From Verrucomicrobiia bacterium (lineage in GTDB: Bacteria; Verrucomicrobiota; Verrucomicrobiia; Limisphaerales; JADLHS01): DNA of 48,598 nucleotides. The position numbers and the translations under genes were made by a program. This document shows positions 26,403 to 36,300 of the stretch, in pieces. Position 1 is the first letter of the stretch; the number at the start of each line of letters is the position of its first letter. The stretch is taken from assembly GCA_026125285.1 (NCBI GenBank), contig JAHCLO010000041.1:1-48598 (forward strand), written 5' to 3'. The notes under the pieces are model-generated. The model was not told the DNA's origin, did not search any database, and worked only from the letters and a program-made list of their open reading frames with translations.

Positions 26403-27641
26403 ATGAAACCCGGGCAACCACCACCTTGGTCTGAGCTGCGCAAAGACTTCCCCATCCTGGACCAAAGCGTCCATGGCAAGCCGTTGATCTATTTCGACAA
26501 CGCCGCCACGTCGCAGAAACCGCGCGCCGTCATTGATGCGCTCGTGCGTTACTACGAGCGCGACAACGCCAACGTCCATCGCGGCATTCACGAATTGAGC
26601 ATGCGCGCCACGACCGCGTTTGAAGCCGCCCGCGCCCGTACCGCGCGATTCATCAATGCCCGGAGCGCCGACGAAATCGTCTGGACGCGCGGCACCAGCG
26701 AAGCCATCAACCTGGTTGCCAACACCTGGGGCGCAAAACATCTCCAGCCCGGCGACGTCATCCTGCTCACCGAAGCCGAGCACCACAGCAACATCGTTCC
26801 GTGGCAATTGCTCGCGCAGAAGACCGGCGCGAAGATCGCCTACATCCCCGTCACCGGCGACGAAGGCACGTTGGATTTGTTTACCCTGGATTCACTGCTC
26901 ACCTCGCAGGTGAAACTGCTCTCACTCGTTCACATCTCGAACTCGATGGGCGTCGTGAATCCCGTCGCGGACCTCTGCGCCCGGGCGCGCCAGCGCGGCA
27001 TCGTCACGCTCGTGGATGGTGCGCAAAGTGCCGGGCATAAGCCCGTGGATGTGCAGGCAATGGGCTGTGATTTCTTCGCGTTCAGCGGTCACAAGATTTG
27101 CGGCCCCACCGGCATCGGCGTGCTTTATGGGCGACAGGAAATCCTGGACCAACTCCCGCCATATCAGGGCGGCGGCGAAATGATTCTCACCGTGGGCTAC
27201 GACAAAACGGAATTCAAACCCGCGCCGCACCGTTTCGAGGCAGGCACGCCGGACATCTCCGGCCCGATTGGTTTGCAGGCGGCGATGGATTACCTCGATG
27301 CCATCGGGCGGGAGAACATCTGGCAGCACGATCAGGAGCTCGCCCACTACGCCTATGAACAACTCGCCGCGCTGAAGGACATTCGTCTATTTGGCCCGAA
27401 GACTGGCCGCGCCGGGTTGGTGAGTTTTCTCCTCAAAGACGTCCACGCGCACGACGTCGTTACGCTGGCGGACCAGGGCGGCGTGGCGTTGCGCGGTGGA
27501 CATCATTGCACGCAACCGCTGATGCACAAACTCGGCGTCGAATCCACTGCTCGCGCGAGTTTCTACTTCTACAACACCCGGGAAGAAGTGGATCGCTTCG
27601 TGGAAGTGGTGCGGGAGATTCAAAGGTTCTTCGCGCAGTAA
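26403..27641 (+). CDS. sufS: Cysteine desulfurase SufS
   Basis: PLP enzyme taking sulfur from cysteine to a protein persulfide for Fe-S assembly. The 412-residue class V aminotransferase-fold protein has LIYFDNAATSQKP, HRGIHELSMRAT, EAEHHSNIVPWQ and the PLP lysine in FFAFSGHKICGPTG (Lys231). The active-site Cys is in RGGHHCTQPLM (Cys369), on the short loop typical of group II desulfurases, which need SufU or SufE. It is last in sufD-sufU-sufT-sufS. Confidence 0.95.
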   Translation: MKPGQPPPWSELRKDFPILDQSVHGKPLIYFDNAATSQKPRAVIDALVRYYERDNANVHRGIHELSMRATTAFEAARARTARFINARSADEIVWTRGTSEAINLVANTWGAKHLQPGDVILLTEAEHHSNIVPWQLLAQKTGAKIAYIPVTGDEGTLDLFTLDSLLTSQVKLLSLVHISNSMGVVNPVADLCARARQRGIVTLVDGAQSAGHKPVDVQAMGCDFFAFSGHKICGPTGIGVLYGRQEILDQLPPYQGGGEMILTVGYDKTEFKPAPHRFEAGTPDISGPIGLQAAMDYLDAIGRENIWQHDQELAHYAYEQLAALKDIRLFGPKTGRAGLVSFLLKDVHAHDVVTLADQGGVALRGGHHCTQPLMHKLGVESTARASFYFYNTREEVDRFVEVVREIQRFFAQ

Positions 27642-27685
27642 CTCATCCCGTCGCCTGGGTGAGAACGATTACTGCCTGCCTTCGC

Positions 27686-29599
27686 ATGTCCACCGTCATC
27701 AATGCCACTGAGGTCACCGTTCGTTACAACGACCGGCCGATCCTCGATGCCGCCACCCTCGCGATTGACGAAGGACAACGAATCGGCCTCGTGGGGCGGA
27801 ACGGCTGCGGCAAGACCACGTTTCTCCGAATTCTCGCCGGACTGCAAGCGCCGGACAGTGGTGATGTGAGCCGCCGGCGCGGGCTGGTGGTGAGCTATCT
27901 GGCGCAGGATTTCATGCTCGATCCGGCGCTGGACGTACGTGGCAACGTCCGGGCCGGCGCGCAACACGTGCTGGAGCTCATTGCCGAGTTCGAGTCGCTG
28001 CCGTCGGACTCCAAGCGCCACGAGGAACTGGAGCATCGCATTCAAACGCTCGAAGGCTGGACGCTGGATCAACGTATTGACACGGCGCTTTCACATCTGA
28101 ATTGTCCGCCCGGCGACCGCGACGTCACCACGCTCTCCGGCGGCGAGAAACGGCGCGTGGCCCTGGCGCGGGCGATTGTCTCGCGCCCGGATTTTCTGAT
28201 GCTCGACGAGCCGACGAACCATCTCGATCCGGAATCCATCGAGTGGGTGGCGGAGTTTCTGGAGAACTTCGGCGGCACGTTCCTCGTCGTCACGCATGAC
28301 CGTTATTTCCTTGATCGCGTCGTGACCCGCATGGTCGAACTGTGCGACGGCAAGTTCTGGTGGCACGACGGCAATTACACCGACTACCTGCTGGACAAGG
28401 CCGAACGTCAGGCCGCCGACGCGGTGATCGAGCACAAGCGCCGGATGTTTTTGCAGAAGGAACTCGCCTGGGTGCGGACGGGGCCGCGGGCGCAGCGCAC
28501 CAAACAGAAAAATCGTTTCGAGCGTTACTACGAAACCGCCGCGCAGGATGGACCGGTGGCGGAGGCGGACATGGAACTTGTGATTCCACCGCCGCCGCAA
28601 CTCGGCAATCGCACGGTCGAGGTGGTCCATCTCGGCATGGAACTGGGCGGCCGACGGTTGTTCTCCGGTTTCAGCTTCACTTTCGAGAACGGCAGACGCG
28701 TCGGCATCTGCGGCCGCAACGGCCTCGGCAAGACCACGTTGCTCAAGATCATCATTGGCCAGCTTGCGCCGACAGAGGGGACGGTGAAAACCGGCCAACT
28801 CACAAGATTCAATTACGTGGATCAAGGCCGCCTGCAATTGAACGAAGAGCGCACGGTTTTGGCGGAAGCGTCCGATGGCACGGAGTACGTCCTCTGGGGT
28901 GAGGCGAAAATCTCCGTGCGCGCCTATCTCAAACGGTTTCTGTTTGCGGACGACCGCATCACCACGCCGGTCGGGAAACTTTCCGGCGGCGAACGCAGCC
29001 GGCTGGTGCTGGCGCGCATCCTGAAAAGCGGTGGCAACTTTCTCATCCTCGACGAACCGACAAATGATCTGGACTTGTCCACCTTGCGCGTTCTGGAGGA
29101 GGCGTTGATTGCGTTTCCGGGGGTGGTGTGTGTCGTGAGCCACGACCGTTATTTTCTGAATCGCGTTTGCACAGACATTCTCGCCTTCGAGGGGGATGGC
29201 CAGATTCATCACAGCGTCGGGGATTACGATTATTACGTGGAGAAGAAGCAACGTGCGGCGGCGGAAGCGGCCCGGCGGAGCGCGGCGTTTCTGGACCTAA
29301 ATCAGACGGCGGGGCGCCCGGTGGAAATCAGGCAAACGGCCAGGGCCGCCAAACCTCGCAAACTCTCGTTCAAGGAAGCGCGGGAACTGGACGGCATGGA
29401 GGCGCAAATCCAGGCGGTGGACGAGGAGATCGCGCGCCTCGAAGGCTTGTTTGCCTCGCCGGATTTCCACCGCACTCACGCCACCCAGACGCCGCAACTC
29501 GTGGCCGAACTGGCGGCGGCGAAGGCAGAACTCGCGCAACTCTACAACCGTTGGGAGGAGTTGGAGGCCATCAAGTCCACGGCGGGCGCTGGATCGTAG
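27686..29599 (+). CDS. ABC-F family ATPase, Uup-like
   Basis: A 637-residue soluble protein with two ABC domains and no membrane segment, as in ABC-F translation factors. Walker A motifs are GLVGRNGCGKTT and GICGRNGLGKTT. Signatures are LSGGEKRR and LSGGERSR, and Walker B segments are FLMLDEPTNHLD and FLILDEPTNDLD. The linker between them is basic (ELAWVRTGPRAQRTKQKNR). A C-terminal coiled coil of about 100 residues (LDGMEAQIQAVDEEIARLEG) resembles that of Uup. ATG 27686 is used, since motifs start just after. It lies 44 nt downstream of sufS. Confidence 0.9.
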   Translation: MSTVINATEVTVRYNDRPILDAATLAIDEGQRIGLVGRNGCGKTTFLRILAGLQAPDSGDVSRRRGLVVSYLAQDFMLDPALDVRGNVRAGAQHVLELIAEFESLPSDSKRHEELEHRIQTLEGWTLDQRIDTALSHLNCPPGDRDVTTLSGGEKRRVALARAIVSRPDFLMLDEPTNHLDPESIEWVAEFLENFGGTFLVVTHDRYFLDRVVTRMVELCDGKFWWHDGNYTDYLLDKAERQAADAVIEHKRRMFLQKELAWVRTGPRAQRTKQKNRFERYYETAAQDGPVAEADMELVIPPPPQLGNRTVEVVHLGMELGGRRLFSGFSFTFENGRRVGICGRNGLGKTTLLKIIIGQLAPTEGTVKTGQLTRFNYVDQGRLQLNEERTVLAEASDGTEYVLWGEAKISVRAYLKRFLFADDRITTPVGKLSGGERSRLVLARILKSGGNFLILDEPTNDLDLSTLRVLEEALIAFPGVVCVVSHDRYFLNRVCTDILAFEGDGQIHHSVGDYDYYVEKKQRAAAEAARRSAAFLDLNQTAGRPVEIRQTARAAKPRKLSFKEARELDGMEAQIQAVDEEIARLEGLFASPDFHRTHATQTPQLVAELAAAKAELAQLYNRWEELEAIKSTAGAGS

Positions 29600-29639
29600 C
29601 TGACGATTGCTCGCACCTTGGGAACATGCCCTCAGGGTT

Positions 29640-29718
29640 GGTAGGGCGCGTCACTCCGTGCGCGCCGCCGTCCGGCTGCCGTTTGCTAAACGGCGCGCAC
29701 GGAGTGACGCTCCCTACC
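29640..29718. repeat. 28-bp inverted repeat, copy 2 of the MITE-like element
   Basis: Arms 29640-29667 and 29691-29718 match those at 12098-12176, with one mismatch (T at 29711). The 23-nt spacer and both flanks are related to copy 1 in reverse orientation. It sits in the gap after the ABC-F gene. Confidence 0.9.
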
Positions 29719-29748
29719 ACGTCGCGCAATTTGGTTGTGGCAGTACCT

Positions 29749-29816
29749 GGAGCGCGCACAGCCATGTCCGCGAGTTCCAAAGCTGGGATTCGCGCGGACA
29801 TGGCTCTCCGCGCTCC
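29749..29816. repeat. Second, different inverted repeat
   Basis: Arms 29749-29772 and 29793-29816 pair at 22 of 24 positions (GGAGCGCG...GCCATGTCCGCG) around a 20-nt spacer. It lies 30 nt from the previous repeat and 40 nt from the end of the convergent pseudopilin gene. Possible transcription or mRNA-end structure; no T tract. Confidence 0.85.
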
Positions 29817-29853
29817 GAGGGATGGCTCCTGAGCTCGCCGCGGTGACCCAGAG

Positions 29854-30513
29854 TCAAGGCAAGGCCAGACGATTGGTCGCAGTGCCGGTGTGAGGTAAAG
29901 CTTCCTGTAACCGGAGCGAGGAGAATCGCTGCACGCTGCCGTCGGACAAACCCACATTGCCCTGGTGGCGATGCATTCTCTTGCTCCAACGCACCGTGTC
30001 GTTGCTCGTCAGCAGCAGCATCCGGTCGGGCAGCCGCGTCCCGCCTTCGAGATTGCGGTCACCAGTAAGAAACATCTGCGGCATGGTTTCGTTCGCATCC
30101 ACGCCCACGAAATAACTGATGTGGGTATTGCTGAAAGCCGGGGTGAAATGTCTCACTCGGACGAGGTCCGGGTCGCTGTGGCACCCCAGTATCACGGGCG
30201 TGTTGAGTTCATTGGACATGACAAGGAAATGCCGCCAGACCTCGCCGGTGGCGACATGTTCGAGTGTTCCGCCGAGGTTCGTTGAAAGCGACATAGGAAA
30301 AGCATCCTGATGATCCAGCGCCCATTGCCGGAACGACAGGCCGACATTCTTTAGATTCCCCATGCAGGCGATGAGTCTTGCCCGGTCCATCCGCTTCTTG
30401 CGGTCTGCGAGGTAAGCAACCGCCAGCACCGCGAGCACGGCCACGATGACGAGGATTTCCAGTCGGTTGAAACCGCGCGATCTTGCTCGCGATTGAGTGT
30501 TCCTAACCTTCAC
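29854..30513 (-). CDS. Pseudopilin, third gene of the pilin operon
   Basis: A 219-residue prepilin-like protein starting at GTG 30513, which overlaps the stop of the previous gene (GTGA). The leader ends SRG/FNRLEILVIVAVLAVLA, cleaved after Gly14, with Glu at +5. The globular part shares HFLVMSNEL.TP, SYFVGV.A and the end ATNRLALP with the upstream gene, so the two are tandem paralogues. An N-x-GLSDGSVQ near the C-terminus is a variant of the DG motif. Probably exported through a type II secretion or pilus machine encoded elsewhere. Confidence 0.82.
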   Translation of the reverse strand: MKVRNTQSRARSRGFNRLEILVIVAVLAVLAVAYLADRKKRMDRARLIACMGNLKNVGLSFRQWALDHQDAFPMSLSTNLGGTLEHVATGEVWRHFLVMSNELNTPVILGCHSDPDLVRVRHFTPAFSNTHISYFVGVDANETMPQMFLTGDRNLEGGTRLPDRMLLLTSNDTVRWSKRMHRHQGNVGLSDGSVQRFSSLRLQEALPHTGTATNRLALP

Positions 30514-31226
30514 GGAAATGCCAGGCGGTTGGTGGCCCTACCCGTCTCACGCAGCAGGTGCGGCAGTCGCCAGTCAGAAAGCGGCTGAACCGATCCGTCA
30601 GCCAGGCCAATGTTCCCATAGGTCACATGCCGATCCTTGGTCCATGAAACCGGCGCGTTGGTCCACAGATTCAACATACCCCGGCTCACCGGCACGCCAC
30701 CGAGGGCCAGGTTGGCATCGCCAGACAGAATGGCTTGCGGCTGGAGTTCGTCCGCTTCCACGCCAACGAAGTAACTGACGCTATGATCGTTGGTAAACGG
30801 AATCTGATCCGGCAGACCCGCACGAACAGTGGAGGAAAAAGTCGTGGCCATCAGTCGCTTGGGGTCGGCATCCTGCGGGCAGATCAGAAGCTTGGGCGTG
30901 TGCAGTTCGTTGGACATGACGAGGAAATGCACGTAAACGTTGCCGGAATCCACCAACTCCATCGTGCCGCCATTCGTTACCGAGACCTGCATGGGGAACA
31001 GGTCGTTGTTATCCAGCGCCCACATACGAACTGCCAAGCCCACCTGCTTGAGGTTGTTGCTACAGTGGTCGATCCGGGATCTTTGATGTCGGGACTTCGT
31101 CAAAGCTGGAAGAAAAGCAGCGGCCAGCAACCCCAAGATCGCCAAAATGATCAGAACTTCGAACAGCGTGAATCCGCGGCGCGTCTGCCGCCGGTCCTCT
31201 TTCACTTTTGATCCAAGGAGTTTCAT
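30510..31226 (-). CDS. Pseudopilin, second gene of the pilin operon
   Basis: A 238-residue prepilin-like protein. The leader is cleaved at RRG/FTLFEVLIILAILGLLAA (after Gly18, Glu +5). The domain has CSNNLKQVGLAVRMWALDN, HFLVMSNELHTPKLLICP, SYFVGVEADE and GNIGLADGSVQ, and ends ATNRLAFP like its neighbour. The start ATG overlaps the preceding stop by 4 nt (ATGA), showing this is a separate gene although the upstream frame is open through it. Role as a minor pilin is inference. Confidence 0.82.
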   Translation of the reverse strand: MKLLGSKVKEDRRQTRRGFTLFEVLIILAILGLLAAAFLPALTKSRHQRSRIDHCSNNLKQVGLAVRMWALDNNDLFPMQVSVTNGGTMELVDSGNVYVHFLVMSNELHTPKLLICPQDADPKRLMATTFSSTVRAGLPDQIPFTNDHSVSYFVGVEADELQPQAILSGDANLALGGVPVSRGMLNLWTNAPVSWTKDRHVTYGNIGLADGSVQPLSDWRLPHLLRETGRATNRLAFP

Positions 31227-32363
31227 CGCACCCATCTGCCCGACCAAAACCTGGTTGTTCGTCCAAATTTGCGCTGTTCGCGCCGGCGAGCCTGCCATTG
31301 CCAGAGCTTGAACCCGAGATAAAGCAACACCAGCAGCCACAAAACCAGATAAAAGCGCACGATGAACTTGGTCAAGAACTCTACCAGTTGCGCGTCGAAT
31401 GTTCCCAACGTCGTGGCATCCGCCCCCGCCGCGCCGCCCTGACCCTGCGGCACATTCGTGGGTGCCATGGGCTGCTTCGGTTGGCGGGGGGGCTTCGGTG
31501 GCATCCGAAAACGTTGAGGTCAACGGCGCTTGAGCAAAGCCAACGGACGGCGCTTTGCGCGCTACCGGGCCGGGCGGTGTGGAATTCGTGCTGGTATTGT
31601 CCGGCAGTGCTGCTGATGCACCTGTGCCTCCATTCTTCGGGCCCGGCCCAAGACCGGTTGGGCGCAGTGGCTCGCGGAATGGCATGAACGGCCTGTCAGT
31701 TCTGGCCGCGATTTGCCATTGGGACACGGCGGAAATCAACTGCGGTCCGTTCTTCAGAAAATCCACGTGACCGTTGGCGAACAGAATGTTGCCCGCCAAA
31801 CGATGGAGGTCCGGCCCCCACTTGAATCTGCCGGGATCAAATGTTGACAGTTGGCGGTCATAGCACGCCCACGAGGCGGGTGAAAGATTTCGGTCCGTTG
31901 CCAGAATCGAGGTGGGCTTTCCGAGGTCGCCGACGGAGAGCTTGAGATTGCCCACGTAGCTCGAATGGTTGGTGGGCGCAATCAGCCGCGCGAAGCTGGC
32001 GGCCGGCATAAGGGTGTCGGAGGGACAGACCAACAGCTTCGGCGTTACCAGTTCGTTCGACAAAACCTGGAGAGTAGCGACGACATTCATGGAGCAAAGA
32101 TTGGCCCGGAGTGCCTCTGCGATGCCTCCATCGCGGGCTGGCACCTGCATTGGGAATCTGCCGCCGTGATCCTGGACGAAGGTGTGATATGCCAGCCCTA
32201 CTTGTCGGAGATTGCCGGCGCAGGCAACCCGATGGGCGTACAGTTTGCCCCGGCTCACCGCGGGCAGCAACATGGCAGCGAGGATCGCGATGATCACGAT
32301 CACCACCAGCATCTCGATCAAGGTAAATCCGCCGACCGAGTGTTTGCCCGAAGCCGGTTTCAT
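31223..32363 (-). CDS. Pseudopilin with proline-rich linker and C-terminal membrane helix, frameshifted
   Basis: The first gene of the operon. From ATG 32363 it has the leader GG/FTLIEMLVVIVIIAILAA (cleaved after Gly12, Glu +5), a domain with LVCPSD, SYVGNLKLSVGDL and GNILFANGHVDF, and a Pro/Thr/Ser linker. At a run of seven C (31486-31492 on the plus strand, G7) the frame seems to change. The original frame runs on into the next gene as unlikely peptide. The +1 frame gives QGQGGAAGADATTL, then a membrane helix FYLVLWLLVLLYLGFKLW and basic tail QARRREQRKF, and stops at 31223, overlapping the next ATG. With six C the protein would be about 379 residues. It may be a real mutation, an assembly error or slippage. 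A separate 93-residue ORF from ATG 31504 is the alternative. Confidence 0.7.
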
Positions 32364-32527
32364 CGAGAAACCATAAAGCACTGTCAATGCCACGGCCATT
32401 TTGGGCCGAAATTGCCAAACCACCCGAAGGAATGCGTGAGGTGAACGCAATGTGCGCGTGAAGTTCACGCAATTTTGTAGTGGGTTCAATCTTGCGCCGC
32501 TCCCTTCGTTTGCCAACATTTCATTCC

Positions 32528-33340
32528 ATGCGCTTCGCCATCTGCAACGAGATTTATCAAGGCTGGAAAATCGAGGATACGCTGGCCCATGCCGCGCGGC
32601 TCGGTTTTGCCGGTCTCGAAATCGCGCCGTTCACGCTCGCCAATTCGGTCAATGACATCCCCGCCGCCGAACGTCAGCGCATCCGCGACCTCGCCGCGCG
32701 CAACCAGATTGCGATAGTCGGTCTGCACTGGCTGCTGGTGAAACCGGAGGGCTTGTATCTGAACCACACGGACGCCAGCGTTCGTGAGCGCACGGCGAAG
32801 TATTTCGTGGACCTGGTGGATTGCTGCGCGGACCTCGGCGGCACGATCATGGTGGTGGGTTCCCCCAAGCAACGCAACGTGCTGGAAGGCGTTGCGCGCG
32901 AGCAGGCGTGGGACTGGACGGCGGCCACGTTTCGCGACGCGGTGAAGCGCGCGGAGGACCGGGCGGTGACGATTTGTTTCGAGCCGCTTGCTCCGGCGGA
33001 AACCAACTTCATCAATACGGCCGCGGAAGCAATTGAGTTTGTGAAACCGTTCGACTCACCCGCGTTCAAGATCATCATTGATGTGAAGGCGATGTGTTCG
33101 GAGGCCAAACCGATTCCGCAGATCATCCGCGAATCGTGGCCCCACTTCGCGCACTTCCATGCGAATGACAAGAATCTGAAAGGCCCGGGGTTTGGCGACG
33201 TGGATTTCAAGCCCATCGCCGCGACGTTGCGCGAGGTTGGTTACAACGGCTACGTCTCGGTGGAGGTGTTCAAGTTCGAGGAGGGTGCGGAAATCATCGC
33301 CAGCAAGAGCCTCGAGTATTTGCAGCGGACGTTTGCTTGA
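32528..33340 (+). CDS. Sugar isomerase/epimerase-like TIM-barrel protein
   Basis: A 270-residue xylose-isomerase-like (AP endonuclease 2 family) barrel. Typical elements are FAICNEIYQGWKIEDTLAHA, GFAGLEIAPFT, VGLHWLLVKPEG, GSPKQRN, CFEPLAPAETNFINT and HFHANDKNLKGPG, with the final VSVEVFKFE. The Glu, Asp and His of the metal site are in FEPL, IIDVKAM, FHAND and VEVF. Substrate unknown; hydroxypyruvate isomerase or a keto-sugar epimerase are candidates. It is divergent from the pseudopilin operon. Confidence 0.8.
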   Translation: MRFAICNEIYQGWKIEDTLAHAARLGFAGLEIAPFTLANSVNDIPAAERQRIRDLAARNQIAIVGLHWLLVKPEGLYLNHTDASVRERTAKYFVDLVDCCADLGGTIMVVGSPKQRNVLEGVAREQAWDWTAATFRDAVKRAEDRAVTICFEPLAPAETNFINTAAEAIEFVKPFDSPAFKIIIDVKAMCSEAKPIPQIIRESWPHFAHFHANDKNLKGPGFGDVDFKPIAATLREVGYNGYVSVEVFKFEEGAEIIASKSLEYLQRTFA

Positions 33341-33389
33341 GTGGTTTCCCGCGCCTCGATCAGTCCCCGCAACCCATGCTGAGGGCGGT

Positions 33390-36300
33390 TTACTTGCCTT
33401 GCGGTACCGGAGTGGCCGCCGTGTTCTCCTCGGGAATGCGCCAATGTTTCCACGCTAGTTTGCGCGCCACATCATCCAGCAACGAATAGACCACCGGCGT
33501 CACCACCAGCGTGAGCAAGAGGCACAGCGCCTGACCGCCGATCACGACCACTGCCACCGCGCGGCGTTCCTCCGCGCCCGGTCCCGTGCCCAGCGCCAGC
33601 GGCGTCATGCCGGCAATGAGCGTGAGCGTGGTCATGAGAATCGGGCGCAGCCGTTCGCGGTTGCCCTGCAGGATGGCGGCCAAGCGCTCCATGCCTCGCT
33701 CGCGCAACTTGTTCATGTGATCAATTTGCAGAATGGCGTTCTTCTTCACGACGCCAAACAACACCAGCAGGCCCAGCGCGGAATACAGGTTGATGGTCTG
33801 ATTGGCAATCAGCAGCGACAGAAACGCGAACGGAACGGAGAGCGGGAGTGAGAGCAGAATCGTGAACGGGTGCGTCAAGCTCTCGAACTGGGACGCGAGG
33901 ATGATGTACATCAGAATCACGGACAGCAGGAACGCCCAGAGAAACTCGTTGAAGGTGCGCTCCAGTTCGCGGGCGCGGCCCGAAACACGCGTGGAGTAGC
34001 CCGTCGGCAGATCCATGGCTTCCGCCTCAGCCCGCAAAGCGGCGATGCGATCCGCCTGTGCATAACCGGGTGCCACCGCCGCGCGCAGACTCACCTGGCG
34101 CTGGCGATCCAAGCGATCAATGCGCGACGCGGTTTGCGTGGGGACGAGTTGCACCAGATTGTCCAGCCGCACCAACCCGCCGTTCTTGCGCGGCACAAAA
34201 AGGCGGGCGATGGTTTCGGCGTCGTTGCGTCCGCCCTCCTGCACGCGCACCTGCACGTCGTAATCCTCATTCATCGTCTCGTCGCGGAAGCGTGTGACCC
34301 GGTCGTCACCGCCGACCATGATGCGTAGCGCGCTGGCGATGTCCTCGGTGTCCACGCCCAAATTCGCTGCGCGTTCGCGGTCTATCTCGACGCGCAATTC
34401 CGGCTTGTCGAGTTTAAGGGTGATGTCCGCGTCTTGTAGTCCAAGCTCCGGCGCCTTCTGGCGCAACTGGTCCGCGTACTGGAACAACACATCGAGGTCC
34501 GGTCCGAGCAGCGCGAAATCAATGTCGAAGTTCGGCCCGCCCCCAATGAAGGTTTGGGGGTTGCGGACGGCGATCCGCACGTCGGGCAGACCGCGGAGGC
34601 GCTGCCGGATTTCTTGCTGGACGTCGCGCTGCGTGAAGTTGCCCTCCCACGCCCGCCAGGGCGGCCATTGTAACAGGCGCGACCAACCAAAGGTGCGTTC
34701 CTCGTGCGGCACCAACCGGACGTAGAAATTGGCGCTGTTGAGTCCGCCGATGAAGCTGCTGCCCACGGTGGTCAACACGAACCGCACGCCGGGAATGTGG
34801 TTCAATTCGTCCTCCACTTTCAGCGCCACCTCATTGATGGCGCCGAGGCCGGTACCTTCGGGTGCCGTGACGCGCACGTCAAATTCGCCCTCGTCCACGT
34901 TGCTGGGCAGGTACTCCTGGCGGACGAACTGGTAGAGCGGGATGGAGGAGGCCATCACCAGCAGCGCCAACCCGGCGACGACCGGCCGGTGGCGCATGGC
35001 CCACCCAAGCAGCGCAGTGTAAAAGGTGTCAATCCTGTGGTAGAAGCCGGTGCGCGAACGCGGCTCGGTTTCGTCGCCTTCTCCCCCACGTTTCACGCGC
35101 AGCAAACGCGCGCTCATCATCGGCGTGAGCGTGAACGAAACGAGCAAGCTGACCAGCACTGCCACGGCCGAGGTGATGCCGAACTGGTACAAAAACCGTC
35201 CGGAGATGCTCGACATGAACGACACCGGCACGAAGATCACCACCAGGCTCAACGTCGTGGCCATGACCGCCAGTCCGATTTCCGCCGTCGCTGCCTTGGC
35301 TGCCTCGAAGGGGCGCATCTTTTTCTCTTCGATGAAGCGGAAAATGTTTTCGAGCACGACAATGGCGTCATCAATCACGATGCCGACCATCAACACCAGG
35401 GCGAGCATCGTCACACTGTTGAGCGTGAACCCCAGGGCCTTCATCATACCGAAGGAAGCGATGACGGAAGCGGGAATGGCCACGGCCGCGATGACGGTCG
35501 CGCGCCAGTTGCGCATGAACAGCAGCACCACGCAACAGGCGAGCACACTGCCCAGGACCAGATGCGTTTTGATCTCGTGCAACGCCTGATAAATGTAGCG
35601 CGACTGGTCGCGGATGATCTCCATTTTCAGGTCTTCGGGCAGTTGCTCTTCCAGCGACCGCAATCGTTCCTTCACGCCTTCGATGACCGCCACGGTGTTG
35701 GCGCCGGACTGGCGGATCACTTCCAACGTCACGTTCAACTCGCCGTTGAGCCGCGACTGCGATCGTTCCTCCTTCGTGCCGTCCTCGGCCCACCCAATGT
35801 CGCGCACCCGGATGGGCGAGCCGTTGCGCGTGGCGATGACGAGTTCGTTGAACTCCCGCGCGTCGGTGAGCCGCCCCATGGTGCGCAGCGTTTGCTCGCG
35901 CAGATCGGTGGTGACGTTGCCGCCGGGAGTGTTGGCGTTCTGCCGCGCGACCGCATCCCGCACGGCGGTGATGGGAATTTGATAAGCAGCGAGCCGGTCA
36001 GCATCCACCCAGACGTTGATGGCGCGTTGCAGGCCGCCCACGACATTGACGTCCCCGACGCCCGGCGAGCGTTCGATGTGAGTCTTGATGATTTTGTCAG
36101 CGATCTCGGTGAGTTCACGGCGCGAACGCGGGCCAGACACGGCAATGGAGAGAATGGGCTGCTGATCGGTGTCGGACTTGGAAATGGTGGGCGGGTCCAT
36201 GTCGCGCGGCAATTGCCGCACCACCGTGGCCACACGATCGCGCACGTCCTGCGCCGCCACGTCTATATCCCGGTCCAGATCAAAGGTCACCGCGACAAAC

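Noticed and set aside
30510..32519. One 669-residue protein spanning two pseudopilins
   Set aside because: Its middle reads as implausible Gly/Arg/His-rich peptide, while the other frame there encodes a membrane helix and ends with an ATGA overlap to the second gene; it has two separate prepilin leaders.
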